Shown here: positions 17,818 to 26,023 of the stretch, piece by piece
How the letters are laid out: each line of letters begins with the position of its first letter
Position numbering within the stretch: the first letter of the stretch is position 1
Assembly (NCBI GenBank): GCA_022792755.1
Contig: JAAWBP010000082.1
Location: forward strand, 1-54,732
DNA length: 54,732 nt
Origin: Oscillospiraceae bacterium
GTDB taxonomy: Bacteria > Bacillota > Clostridia > Oscillospirales > Ruminococcaceae
Direction: 5' to 3'
Translations under genes and position numbers: made by a program
Notes under the pieces: model-generated
Told to the model about the DNA's origin: nothing
Database searches by the model: none
Seen by the model: only the letters and a program-made list of their open reading frames with translations

Positions 17818-17846
17818 ATTATATCATAGCGCGCCGAACGCTATGA
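17818..17846 (-). promoter_or_regulatory. Internal promoter with palindrome before the spoVD-like gene
   Basis: On the minus strand an extended -10 (TG then A then TATAAT, 17826-17818) lies about 100 bases before the ATG at 17718. Directly upstream is a perfect 8-base inverted repeat TCATAGCG/CGCTATGA (17824-17846, 7-base loop) that overlaps the ftsL stop codon. There is no T run, so this is more likely an operator or promoter element than a terminator. Confidence 0.5.
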
Positions 17847-18323
17847 CAACAAATTCTCAAAAAACTCCTTGATAGACTCCCAGAATCCCTGCGAAGCCTC
17901 CTCCGGCACCTCGATTTTATTTTCCTGTGTCAAACGGATATATTCGACGTTATTCGCATCTTTTTTGACCATGCCCAGCTCCGTCTGCGCATAGTCCTCT
18001 ACGTTTTTGAGGGAGACCTTCCCCTCCAGCGCCAGGTTCAGCCGGATGCCCTCGGCCTCTAATTTCGTGTACTGTTCCTCAGCTTCGGAAATATCGGAAA
18101 TCTGCTCCGTCAGCAAAACCTGGGTATAAAGAAGAGAAGAGGCAACCGCTATGACCAGCAGCATCAAGACGATCGCCTTCAGTGGGTTGACCCGGGAGAT
18201 CCGTTTCGGGGCAGACTTAACCCTTTTAATTTTTACGGCCTCGGCTTGTGTTTTTTTCTCTTTAGTCTGTGTTTCAAACCTGGACAGGTCGTAGGCTGAA
18301 CTTGTATTGGCCACTGTTGCCAC
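17841..18323 (-). CDS. ftsL: FtsL-like cell division protein
   Basis: A 160-residue bitopic protein identified by position (rsmH-ftsL-PBP) and architecture: a basic cytoplasmic N-terminus rich in Lys (about 1-45), one transmembrane helix (about 49-70, LKAIVLMLLVIAVASSLLYT) and an extracellular coiled coil with Leu/Glu heptads (about 75-130). FtsL forms a complex with DivIB and DivIC. The sequence itself is poorly conserved in this family. The GTG at 18323 has its AGGA site almost touching it; the second GTG, three codons in at 18314, has better spacing and may be the true start. Confidence 0.8.
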   Translation of the reverse strand: MATVANTSSAYDLSRFETQTKEKKTQAEAVKIKRVKSAPKRISRVNPLKAIVLMLLVIAVASSLLYTQVLLTEQISDISEAEEQYTKLEAEGIRLNLALEGKVSLKNVEDYAQTELGMVKKDANNVEYIRLTQENKIEVPEEASQGFWESIKEFFENLLS

Positions 18324-18335
18324 ATCCTTTCTCTG

Positions 18336-19259
18336 TTACAGCTTTTCTAAAATCCTGAGCTTTGCGCTCTGGCTCCTTGTGTTTTCCTTTAACTCCCGTT
18401 CAGAGGGCAAAATCGGTTTTTTAGAAACCAGCTTTGCTTTCGGCCGATTTCCACAGACGCAGACCGGGAACTCGGGCGGACAGGTACAGCCCCTGCACCA
18501 AGAGGCAAAGCGCTGCTTCACCATCCGGTCTTCCAGCGAATGGAAACTGATCACCGCCAGCCGGCCGCCCGGTTTTAAAAGTGCAAAAGCCTGGTCCAAC
18601 CCCTCCGACAGGCTGTCCAGCTCCCCGTTGACCTCGATTCTCAACGCCTGAAAGGTCCGCTTGCTCGGATTTTTATCCCTTCTGGCCTTGGCGGGCATGG
18701 AAGCTTTGACAATTTCACTCAGCTCGAAAGTGGTTTTAATCTCTTTCTGCTCCCGCGCCCTGAGAAGGTTACGGGCGATCTGACGGGCGAATTTCTCTTC
18801 CCCGTATTCCCGCAGAATCCGGGTGAGCTCTTCCTCCGAATAGCGGTTGACAACCTCCGCAGCGGTCAGCCCCTTCCGGCTCATCCGCATGTCCAGCGGG
18901 GCATCATATCGATAAGAAAACCCCCGGCTGGCGGTATCCAACTGAAAAGAGGAAACACCCAGGTCAAAAAGGACGCCGTCCGCCCGGTATACCCCTAACT
19001 CTGCAAGAGCCTGCTCCATCTCCCTAAAGTTGCTTTGGACGACCTGGGTACCGGGAAAAGGACGGAGCCTTTCCCCTGCGGCGGCGACCGCATCCGGATC
19101 CTGGTCGAAGGAGTAAAGACGGCCGCCCTCCAGCCGCTTCGCAATTTCAACCGAATGCCCAGCGCCTCCCGCCGTTGCGTCAACATATACGCCGTCCGGC
19201 TTGACCGCCAATCCCTCCAGGCACTCGGAAAGGAGAACGGAATAATGTGAAAATTTCAT
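18336..19259 (-). CDS. rsmH: 16S rRNA (cytosine-1402-N4)-methyltransferase
   Basis: RsmH (MraW) methylates N4 of C1402 in 16S rRNA with S-adenosylmethionine. The 307-residue protein begins HYSVLLSECLEGL, has the SAM-binding motif DATAGGAGHS near residue 27, the FDLGVSSFQLD motif near 98 and the C-terminal SFHSLEDRMVKQ. It lies between mraZ and ftsL, its conserved place in nearly all dcw clusters. Confidence 0.97.
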   Translation of the reverse strand: MKFSHYSVLLSECLEGLAVKPDGVYVDATAGGAGHSVEIAKRLEGGRLYSFDQDPDAVAAAGERLRPFPGTQVVQSNFREMEQALAELGVYRADGVLFDLGVSSFQLDTASRGFSYRYDAPLDMRMSRKGLTAAEVVNRYSEEELTRILREYGEEKFARQIARNLLRAREQKEIKTTFELSEIVKASMPAKARRDKNPSKRTFQALRIEVNGELDSLSEGLDQAFALLKPGGRLAVISFHSLEDRMVKQRFASWCRGCTCPPEFPVCVCGNRPKAKLVSKKPILPSERELKENTRSQSAKLRILEKL

Positions 19260-19273
19260 TCCTTTTCCTCCTG

Positions 19274-19693
19274 TCAGAAGCCCAGCTCATCCATCGCCTG
19301 TGCAATCGCGTCGGAGTTCAGGTCACCGCAGGCAGCTTCCCACCTGTTCCTATTCCAGATTTCTGCGCGGTTGGAGGCGCCGATGACCAGGATATCCTTT
19401 TCCAGCCCTGCAAACTCCCTCAAATTCGCTGGGATTAGGATTCTCCCCTGTTTATCCGGTTCCACCTCGCAGGCGCCGGAAAATAGATAGCGCTGGATCG
19501 TGCGGGCTTTAGAGAGGGGCAACTCCTTTATTTTCTGTTCAAGCCGCTCCCATTCCTCCAGTGAGTAGACAAAAAGGCAGTCATCGAGCCCTTTGGTTAC
19601 AATGAAGCGCTGGCCCAAATCCTCTCGGAGCTTTGCCGGGAAATTCAGCCTGCCTTTTGCGTCAATATTATGCGCGTATTCGCCAATCAGCAT
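19274..19693 (-). CDS. mraZ: Transcriptional regulator MraZ
   Basis: A 139-residue protein with two SpoVT/AbrB-like beta domains, each with the family pattern (YAHNIDAKGRLNFPAKLRE at about 6 and EPDKQGRILIPANLRE at about 78). MraZ forms a ring-shaped oligomer and binds repeats in front of its own gene to regulate the dcw operon. It is the first gene of the cluster. A strong AGGAGGTG site precedes the ATG, and a set of three matching boxes lies in the leader. Confidence 0.96.
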   Translation of the reverse strand: MLIGEYAHNIDAKGRLNFPAKLREDLGQRFIVTKGLDDCLFVYSLEEWERLEQKIKELPLSKARTIQRYLFSGACEVEPDKQGRILIPANLREFAGLEKDILVIGASNRAEIWNRNRWEAACGDLNSDAIAQAMDELGF

Positions 19694-19723
19694 CCCGGCA
19701 CCTCCTTTTTAAGGATTTTTAAA

Positions 19724-19750
19724 CCACTTTTAACCACTCTTCACCACTTT
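19724..19750 (-). promoter_or_regulatory. MraZ-type operator: three boxes at 10-base spacing
   Basis: Reading on the minus strand, AAAGTGG (19750-19744), AGAGTGG (19740-19734) and AAAGTGG (19730-19724) recur with an exact 10-base period between the -10 element and the mraZ ribosome site. The box resembles the AAAGTG(T/G) repeats bound by MraZ in Mycoplasma. Self-regulation of the cluster is inferred. Confidence 0.75.
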
Positions 19751-19757
19751 ATTACCC

Positions 19758-19786
19758 ATTATATACGATGCCATTTTAAATTTCAA
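19758..19786 (-). promoter_or_regulatory. Main dcw-cluster promoter
   Basis: On the minus strand TTGAAA (19786-19781) and a perfect TATAAT (19763-19758) are 17 bases apart, immediately upstream of the MraZ boxes. Confidence 0.8.
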
Positions 19787-19907
19787 TCGTTTTTTTGAAT
19801 TCTTCGCGGTTTCGATCTAGAAAATTTTGGAAAATCTGTTAAAATACGTAACAAAAGTAAATGCAGGATGCTTTCCAAAAAAGCAATAGAAACGGCCGAA
19901 TTATCAT
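19787..19907. other. Non-coding gap between mraZ promoter and terminator
   Basis: AT-rich spacer with no convincing reading frame. It holds no further feature that I can support. Confidence 0.4.
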
Positions 19908-19941
19908 AAAAAAAGCCAGCGCATTTAAGCGCTGGCTTTTT
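19908..19941. terminator. Bidirectional-looking terminator after the isomerase-like gene
   Basis: GCCAGCGC (19915-19922) pairs with GCGCTGGC (19929-19936) and is flanked by A and T runs. It would terminate the minus-strand gene that ends at 20020. A near-identical stem occurs at 36840-36871. Confidence 0.8.
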
Positions 19942-20019
19942 GCTGCATTCGATTGGTTTTCACCAAATAATAGGAGCCGGCCGTTTTTGTTGCCCTCCAT
20001 CAATTTAATTTTTGGTCGA

Positions 20020-20757
20020 TCAAACATCCCACTCCTTCAGCTTTTCGATGTTTAACGATGCGACCGTAAGTCCGTCCGGGTTCGGTGTGTCGTCCTCCAC
20101 CAGAATATGCGGTATACCGACCCGCCGCGCACAGGAAACGATCCCCTTGATATCGAGGACGCCCTGACCGAAGGGACAGGAGTGGCCTTTCCCGTCGCCA
20201 TCCTTGATATGGATGTTTTTGATCTTAGAAGCGTTCTCCTCCATAAAGCGGATGATATCCACGCCGGAATCGAGCGCCCAATAAGTGTCAAGCTCCAGAT
20301 AAAAATTCTCTGTTTCAAAGGCTTTGAGAAGGGTGCAAATCGGCAGTTCGCCGTCCACTTCCACAAACTCGGGCGCGTGGTTGTGATAAAGGAAGTTGAG
20401 TCCCGCCTCGGTTGCCCGTCTGACCAGCGGGCGGAGCTGTTCGATAGTGTCCGCAAGCGCTTCCTTCGTCGAAACCTCCGCCACACAGGATGCAATATTG
20501 GCAAGCCCAATCTCTTTCGCATAGGAAATGATCCCGTCCAGGTTGGCGGCGATATCCGGGATCATCATCTGCGAGGACACCGGCTCCAGGCCGTCCCGCT
20601 CGAGTTCGCGCCGCAGCTCTTCAGCTGTCAGCCCGTAATAGCCGGTAAATTCCACCGCGGTATAGCCGAGTTCCGAAGCTTTTTTAAGCATCCCGCGGAA
20701 GTCCTTTTCGCATTCTTCATGTACCGTCCAAAGCTGCAATGCATAATTGTGTTCCAT
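20020..20757 (-). CDS. Sugar phosphate isomerase/epimerase-like TIM-barrel protein
   Basis: A 245-residue protein of the xylose-isomerase-like AP-endonuclease-2 superfamily. The start reads YALQLWTVHEECEKD, and the metal-ligand pattern is seen as FLYHNHAPEF, ELDTYWALDSGVD, KNIHIKDGDGKGHSCPFG and the final HILVEDDTP. Such proteins isomerise, epimerise or dehydrate sugars and inositols using a divalent metal; the substrate is unknown. The ATG at 20757 is chosen over 20793 because GGGGGA is spaced seven bases from it and it gives the family N-terminus. It is a single-gene unit with a clear promoter and terminator. Confidence 0.82.
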   Translation of the reverse strand: MEHNYALQLWTVHEECEKDFRGMLKKASELGYTAVEFTGYYGLTAEELRRELERDGLEPVSSQMMIPDIAANLDGIISYAKEIGLANIASCVAEVSTKEALADTIEQLRPLVRRATEAGLNFLYHNHAPEFVEVDGELPICTLLKAFETENFYLELDTYWALDSGVDIIRFMEENASKIKNIHIKDGDGKGHSCPFGQGVLDIKGIVSCARRVGIPHILVEDDTPNPDGLTVASLNIEKLKEWDV

Positions 20758-20788
20758 ATTCATTTCCCCCGACGTTTGATTTCTCCTT

Positions 20789-20817
20789 ATCATACCTCTT
20801 TTTCACTCATTTTGCAA
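20789..20817 (-). promoter_or_regulatory. Promoter of the isomerase-like gene
   Basis: On the minus strand TTGCAA (20817-20812) and TATGAT (20794-20789) with a 17-base spacer. TTGCAA is its own reverse complement and could also act as the -35 of a plus-strand promoter with TAAAAT at 20834-20839 (16-base spacer). Confidence 0.6.
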
Positions 20818-21043
20818 TGAAGTATTTTTCGATTAAAATGAAAGCGGACTACACAACGAGACGACGACTCCTTAGTAAAGTCCCCTTGTTCCCTTTTGGA
20901 GTAGCTGTAATAAATCGACAATCCAAAAAATATCCTATTGATAGAATCGTGATTCAAAATCTCCCGCTTTTCAGAGGCAGAGCAGTTTTGTCCTTACCGA
21001 GATTCGCTCTTTCCATAAAAACAAAAGATTCGCAGGAGGGCTT

Positions 21044-22096
21044 ATGTCCATCTCGTTCGACGCGTTTTTATCCCAGCTGTCCTCTAGTCCAGCCCTTGCC
21101 GTCACCGTTTTGCTGACGCTGAGCGTGATTATGGTCAACGGATGGACCGACGCTCCCAACGCGATTGCCACCTGTGTTTCTACTAGGAGCATGGGAGTTT
21201 TCCCCGCGATCATCATGGCGGCGGTTATGAACTTTATCGGTGTGTTTGCAATGACCGCACTCAATGCGACAGTTGCAGAGACCATCTATCATATGGTCGA
21301 TTTCAAAGGGGAAAGCCATCAATCCCTGGTCGCGCTCTGTGCCGCAATGTCCGCCATCGTCGTCTGGGCCGTCGCAGCCTGGTATTTCGGGATCCCCACC
21401 AGCGAAAGCCACGCGCTGATCGCCGGACTGTCCGGGGCGGCGGTTGCCCTTCAAAACGGCTGGGAAGGGATCAACGCCGGCGAATGGGTAAAAGTGATTT
21501 ATGGCCTGGCCCTCTCCACCCTCCTCGGATTCGGCTTAGGGTGGCTTTCTACCAAATTGACGGAAACTGTCTTCCGCCAGGCAGACCGTCGGAAAACCAG
21601 CCCGTTCTTTCGCTGGGCACAGATCATAGGCGGCGGGGCTATGGCCTTCATGCACGGCGCGCAGGATGGGCAGAAATTCATGGGGATTTTTCTACTCGGC
21701 GTCTTTTTAGCGCAGGGAAATGCAGAAGTCTCGAATTTCGTCATCCCTGTCTGGCTGATGATCCTTTGCAGTGCCATCATGGCTTTGGGCACCAGCATCG
21801 GCGGATGCCGCATCATCAAGTCGGTGGGGATGGATCTCGTCAAACTAGACAAACACCAAGGGTTTTCCGCCGACCTGGCAGGCGCCGCCTGTCTGCTGAT
21901 CGCATCCTGCTCGGGCCTGCCCGTCAGCACGACCCACACGAAAACCACGGCAATTATGGGGGTCGGCGCGGCAAGACGGCTGGGCAGTGTCAACTGGGGG
22001 ATCGTCCGTGAAATGATGCTGGCCTGGATTTTTACCTTTCCGGGCTGCGGGGCGATCGGCTATCTGATGTCCAAACTCTTTATCGCCATCTTTTAG
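21044..22096 (+). CDS. pit: Inorganic phosphate transporter, PiT family
   Basis: A 350-residue polytopic membrane protein. The two PiT signature regions are present in slightly variant form: NGWTDAPNAIATCV near residue 26 and MHGAQDGQKFMGIF near 203; a further conserved element is GLPVSTTHTKT. PiT carriers import phosphate with H+ or Na+. It is followed 11 bases later by a DUF47 protein, the usual accessory of PiT permeases. No Pho-box-like repeat was recognised upstream. Confidence 0.92.
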   Translation: MSISFDAFLSQLSSSPALAVTVLLTLSVIMVNGWTDAPNAIATCVSTRSMGVFPAIIMAAVMNFIGVFAMTALNATVAETIYHMVDFKGESHQSLVALCAAMSAIVVWAVAAWYFGIPTSESHALIAGLSGAAVALQNGWEGINAGEWVKVIYGLALSTLLGFGLGWLSTKLTETVFRQADRRKTSPFFRWAQIIGGGAMAFMHGAQDGQKFMGIFLLGVFLAQGNAEVSNFVIPVWLMILCSAIMALGTSIGGCRIIKSVGMDLVKLDKHQGFSADLAGAACLLIASCSGLPVSTTHTKTTAIMGVGAARRLGSVNWGIVREMMLAWIFTFPGCGAIGYLMSKLFIAIF

Positions 22097-22107
22097 GAGG
22101 AAACGAA

Positions 22108-22728
22108 ATGGGGAGGCGGCAGCACAATTATTTCGAAATGCTCAAAGGGCTGGCGGATGATTCAGTAACAGCCGCACGGATGTTACAAGATATCCTGCGG
22201 CATTACAATGTTCAGAAACTGCCCGGATGGATCGGCCGCATGCACGAAATCGAGCATGCGGCCGACCAGGCAAAGCACGATATGACAAACCTTTTAGCTA
22301 AAGAATTTCTCCCCCCCATCGACCGGGGAGACATTATCCTACTGAGCCAGGAAATCGACGATATCACCGACTCGGTTGAGGACGTATTGCTTCGGCTGTA
22401 CATGTTCAACATCCAGATTATACGCCCCGACGCCCTCCGCTTCGCGGAATTGATTCTCTCCTGCTGCAGTGGATTTGCAGGTTTGATGGATGAATTTGAA
22501 AACTATAAAAAAAGCACCGCCATCCGCAAAATAGTTGCCGAGGTCAACCGGCTGGAAAGTGACGGGGTAAATCTTTACACAAATGCAATCCGGAAGCTGT
22601 ACACCTCCTCCTATTCACCGACCGAAATCTATGCCTGGACAGTGGTTTTCGACCATATGCAGCAGTGCTGTGACGCCTGTGAGCAAGCCAGCGAAAGCGT
22701 TGAGACAATCATCATGAAAAACAGCTGA
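22108..22728 (+). CDS. PhoU-like DUF47 protein
   Basis: A 206-residue all-helical protein of the DUF47/PhoU-like family, encoded directly after the phosphate permease behind an AGGAGG site. Conserved patterns include HEIEHAADQAKHDM near residue 46, EFLPPIDRGDIILLSQEIDDITDSVED in the middle third and a C-terminal DHMQQCCDACEQASE helix. These proteins are thought to modulate PiT transport and bind metal ions; the exact mechanism is not known. Confidence 0.9.
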   Translation: MGRRQHNYFEMLKGLADDSVTAARMLQDILRHYNVQKLPGWIGRMHEIEHAADQAKHDMTNLLAKEFLPPIDRGDIILLSQEIDDITDSVEDVLLRLYMFNIQIIRPDALRFAELILSCCSGFAGLMDEFENYKKSTAIRKIVAEVNRLESDGVNLYTNAIRKLYTSSYSPTEIYAWTVVFDHMQQCCDACEQASESVETIIMKNS

Positions 22729-22766
22729 GGAACGCTCCTACAGAGCCAGAAAAAGGAGAGTGCACG

Positions 22767-23681
22767 ATGTTGTACCGAATCCGTTCCGGGGTTCTCCAGC
22801 TCTGCGGAAAAGAGGAACGGTACAACCGCCAGGACTGCTATATTGCGGTCAGCCGCAGAGACGAAGAAGCCGACCTGATGGCCGGAAGCGCCGCCCGGGC
22901 CGTATTGACGGAAATACTGGACGACCATTCGATCCGCTTTGAAAGCAGGGAAGGGATCGCCTTGCTCTGTTTTGCCTGCCTGGGATTTACCGGCCGTCGG
23001 CTTTTATTGAAGCAGATCCACATCGTTTTTGGGAGGGGCTGGATGCAGCTGATCTGCGAGGACAACGAGGCGGCGCTGACGCTGATCGATTCTTTAATGG
23101 GGGAGCAAAACGGCAGATGGACATCCGGCCGTTTTTTGTACCGCCTGTTCGAGCTGCTTTTAAGCGACGGAAGCACGGCCTACCTCAAGCATCTGGAAAA
23201 ACGGGCTGCCAAAGCGGAAAAAGGCATCCGAAAAGGGAGAAGATGCAGAGCCTCCGCACGGGAAATTTTTTATCTGCGGCGGCGTTTGATCGAGCTTCGG
23301 CAGATCTTCGAGGAAACTCTGGCGATTCTGCGCGGCCTGTCCGAATGCGGTCTGCTGGACGAACCTTCGGTCAAATACGTCGAGAGCTACACCGGCAAAA
23401 CCGAACGCCTGTTTCACCGAATCAGATTTTTGGAAGAATATACCGCGGAGCTCCGGGAAAGCTGCCGGATGCAGGAAAAGGTCACGCGGAACGCCGTTCT
23501 GAAGCTTTTTACGGTCACCATATCCGCATTGCTTCCACTGGTTCTGGTCATAGCCTGGTGCGATGTGGAGATCGAGCTCCCGAGCTATTTCAAGGGGTTA
23601 GAGGCTCCGGCAGCGGCGGCGGCTGGTGTTCTCATCATCTTAATCGAGCTGCTGTACTTTAAAGGGAACAGGCGGCTTTAA
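22767..23681 (+). CDS. CorA-like membrane protein lacking the GMN motif
   Basis: A 304-residue protein with CorA layout. It has a soluble alpha/beta N-terminal part (about 1-130), long helices including LRRRLIELRQIFEETLAIL, then LFHRIRFLEEYTAELRESC. Two C-terminal transmembrane segments (about 248-266 and 282-299) end in a basic tail, FKGNRRL. True CorA/MRS2 channels carry GMN after the first membrane helix. Here LPLVLVIAWCDVEIELPSYF occupies that place with no GMN, so ordinary Mg2+ channel function is doubtful. It is third in the phosphate-uptake unit, 38 bases after the PhoU-like gene, and ends before a strong terminator. A role tied to phosphate/Mg2+ balance is inference only. Confidence 0.7.
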   Translation: MLYRIRSGVLQLCGKEERYNRQDCYIAVSRRDEEADLMAGSAARAVLTEILDDHSIRFESREGIALLCFACLGFTGRRLLLKQIHIVFGRGWMQLICEDNEAALTLIDSLMGEQNGRWTSGRFLYRLFELLLSDGSTAYLKHLEKRAAKAEKGIRKGRRCRASAREIFYLRRRLIELRQIFEETLAILRGLSECGLLDEPSVKYVESYTGKTERLFHRIRFLEEYTAELRESCRMQEKVTRNAVLKLFTVTISALLPLVLVIAWCDVEIELPSYFKGLEAPAAAAAGVLIILIELLYFKGNRRL

Positions 23682-23692
23682 GCCAGGGACAA

Positions 23693-23728
23693 AAAAAGGG
23701 GCGGGCCCAACTGAGCCCGCCCCTTTTT
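23693..23728. terminator. Bidirectional terminator between phosphate operon and nhaC-like gene
   Basis: A perfect 14-base stem (AAAAAGGGGCGGGC / GCCCGCCCCTTTTT) with an 8-base loop serves the two convergent units. Confidence 0.92.
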
Positions 23729-23752
23729 AATCTGCAAATAGCTGGTTCGATT

Positions 23753-25264
23753 TTACGATTGCTCCGCCGTTTTAGGCTTTTTGGAACGATAGTAGAAGAA
23801 CAGCAGTGCGGCAATCAGCAAAACTGCGCCCACCCCCAGCGCCAGCCAGCCGTTTTGGGTGAATCCGGCGATGATATAGCCGATCAAGCAGAAGCTCGCC
23901 ACCAAAAGCGCGTATGGAAGCTGGGTGGAAACATGTTCGATGTGGTTGCAGTTCGCACCGGTAGAGGCCAGAATGGTGGTGTCCGAAATCGGCGAGATAT
24001 GGTCGCCGCAGACAGCGCCCGCCAGAATAGAAGAAACCGTGATGATCAGAAGCTGGCTTTCCACCCCGCCGAAAATCGCAATGGCGATCGGGATCAGGAT
24101 TCCAAAGGTCCCCCAGGAAGTCCCGGTTGCAAAGGCGAGTCCAAGGGCAATCAGGAAAAAGGCGGCCGGAAGGATGGCGGTTGCCAAAGCGGTCTCCTGG
24201 ACAAAGTTGCTAACGAACCCACCCGCGTTCAGGTAATTTTCACCGCAGACACCGCTCAGTGTCCAGGCGAAGGTCAAAATCAAGATCGCGGGAACCATCG
24301 CCTTAAAGCCCTCTGTAAAGCTTTCCGCAAACTCTTTGAAGGTGATGATCTTACGCGGGATATAGAGGAAGAAGATCACAAGGATGGTAAAGAACGAGCC
24401 GAAGACCAGCGAAAGGGAGGAATCGCAGTTAGCGAACGCCTCGATGATGTTTGCCCCTTCCAGGATGCCGCCGGTGTAGAGCATCGCCGCAATGCAGAGC
24501 ACAATCAAAGCGGCGATCGGGATCACCAGGTCGAACACCCTGCCCCGCCGCGGCTTTTCGTCCGCGGCTGTTTCGACCCTCGAAGCGATGAATTCATCGT
24601 CCCCCTGATGGGTCTCATTGTAGCGTTTCATCGCCCCGAAATCGAAGTTGAAGATAATCAGGAAGACCACCATCAGGATGGTGAGCAGTGCATAAAGGTT
24701 AAACGGTATCGTCTGGAGGAAGAGGCCGAAGCCGTCGATGCTGCTCCCCTCCGGCAGGCTGGAGCCGACAGCGGCCGCCCAGCTGGAGATCGGCGCGATG
24801 ATGCAGATCGGCGCCGCAGTGGCATCGATGATATAAGCGAGCTTTGCACGGGAAATCCGGTGGCGGTCGGTCACCGGCCCCATGACCGTTCCGACGGTCA
24901 GGCAGTTGAAATAGTCATCTACAAAGATCAGCGCGCCCAGCCCCGAAGTGGCTGCAAGGGCACCCGTGCGGCTTTTAATACTCCGCGAAGCCCAGTTCCC
25001 ATAAGCGCGGGAAGCCCCCGACTTGCTCATGAGGGCGACAATCATCCCCAGAAGAACCAAGAATATGATGATGTTGGTGTTTCCGCCCACCTTTTCGCTC
25101 ATAATCGTAAAGGTGGTTTCCAGAGCGTCCAGCGGCTGGAAATTGGTGAAGAACAGCGCGCCGGACAGGATGCCGATCAGCAGCGAAACATAAACTTCTT
25201 TGGTGATCAGCGCGAGGACGATTGCGATGATTGCGGGCACTAAGGCCCATATGGTTTCCTGCAT
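23753..25264 (-). CDS. NhaC-family Na+/H+ antiporter
   Basis: A 503-residue polytopic protein with about 12-13 transmembrane helices. It shows NhaC-superfamily traits: LITKEVYVSLLIGILSGALF near the start, SRTGALAATSGLGALIFVDD near 100, a charged cytoplasmic loop about 215-250, GTSWGTFGILIPIAIAI near 380 and CGDHISPISDTTILASTGA near 425. The family exchanges Na+ for H+, or in some members malate/lactate or amino acids; the exact substrate cannot be read. It is a single gene with an AAGGGGAA ribosome site. Confidence 0.88.
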   Translation of the reverse strand: MQETIWALVPAIIAIVLALITKEVYVSLLIGILSGALFFTNFQPLDALETTFTIMSEKVGGNTNIIIFLVLLGMIVALMSKSGASRAYGNWASRSIKSRTGALAATSGLGALIFVDDYFNCLTVGTVMGPVTDRHRISRAKLAYIIDATAAPICIIAPISSWAAAVGSSLPEGSSIDGFGLFLQTIPFNLYALLTILMVVFLIIFNFDFGAMKRYNETHQGDDEFIASRVETAADEKPRRGRVFDLVIPIAALIVLCIAAMLYTGGILEGANIIEAFANCDSSLSLVFGSFFTILVIFFLYIPRKIITFKEFAESFTEGFKAMVPAILILTFAWTLSGVCGENYLNAGGFVSNFVQETALATAILPAAFFLIALGLAFATGTSWGTFGILIPIAIAIFGGVESQLLIITVSSILAGAVCGDHISPISDTTILASTGANCNHIEHVSTQLPYALLVASFCLIGYIIAGFTQNGWLALGVGAVLLIAALLFFYYRSKKPKTAEQS

Positions 25265-25413
25265 GTGTTTCCCCTTCCCTTTCGTTTTTGCCGTCGAACC
25301 GATCCCCGGCCGTCAAAGGCAGAGACAAGCCTTCAGAAGCAGCGCCAGCTCATTTTTTCCGAAACGCTGAGCATATCTGTCTTGACCAGCCAGAGAGATC
25401 ATACGACAGGCAT

Positions 25414-25896
25414 TTATTTTTGCACCGCTTCCCCGACGGCCTTGCCGGCCAGCCGGTAGGTGGTCCATTCATCCATTGAAATTGCGCCCATCCGCCGGTA
25501 AAATTCGATCGACGGAGTGTTCCAGTCCAGACAGGTCCACTCCATTCGCTGGCAGCCCCGACGCTCCGCCTCAGCGGCCACTGCCTGAAACAGCGCTTTT
25601 CCGATTCCGAGGCCGCGCTTGTCCGGATCGACAAAAAGATCCTCTAAATAAAGCCCCGTGCGCCCGATAAAAGTGGAAAAATTCTCGAAAAAGAGTGCGA
25701 AGCCCACCGCCTGCCCATCATACTCCGCCAAAAAAACCTGGGCCGCTCCCCTGTCGAACACAAACTCTTCCAGCGTTTCCACGGTGGCCACTACCTGGTC
25801 GGACATCTTTTCGTAATCCGCTATCTTTTTGATAAAGGAAAAGACAAGGGCTGCATCCTCTTTCTGCGCAATCCGGATATTGAGACGAGAACTCAC
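25414..25896 (-). CDS. GNAT N-acetyltransferase, SSAT (diamine/thialysine) type
   Basis: A 160-residue GNAT-fold enzyme using acetyl-CoA. The segments IADYEKMSDQV, GLYLEDLFVDPDKRGLGIGKAL (acetyl-CoA loop RGLGIG) and LDWNTPSIEFYRRMGA followed by DEWTTYRL closely resemble the spermidine/diamine and thialysine acetyltransferase group, so a polyamine or lysine-analogue substrate is likely. The start is GTG at 25896, with AGGAGG seven bases upstream; the open frame continues upstream to 25989 without a better site. It has its own promoter. Confidence 0.85.
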   Translation of the reverse strand: MSSRLNIRIAQKEDAALVFSFIKKIADYEKMSDQVVATVETLEEFVFDRGAAQVFLAEYDGQAVGFALFFENFSTFIGRTGLYLEDLFVDPDKRGLGIGKALFQAVAAEAERRGCQRMEWTCLDWNTPSIEFYRRMGAISMDEWTTYRLAGKAVGEAVQK

Positions 25897-25994
25897 AAAA
25901 GCTCCTCCTGTTTCTGATGATGTCATCGGCGGGCAAAATACAGCGTTCCGGCTCAGAGCCGCCGCATCTAAGCAGGATATTTTATACAATTAAT

Positions 25995-26023
25995 AGAATA
26001 GCAGAAAATTCTTCATAATTCAA
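25995..26023 (-). promoter_or_regulatory. Candidate promoter of the SSAT-like gene
   Basis: On the minus strand TTGAAT (26023-26018) and TATTCT (26000-25995), 17-base spacer, about 100 bases upstream of the GTG. Confidence 0.5.

Noticed and set aside
23759..25243. A 494-residue plus-strand open frame antisense to the NhaC-type gene
   Set aside because: Composition is His/Arg/Gln/Asp-rich without family motifs, it mirrors a clear membrane transporter, and no ribosome site precedes it. Long antisense frames are common in GC-rich genes.
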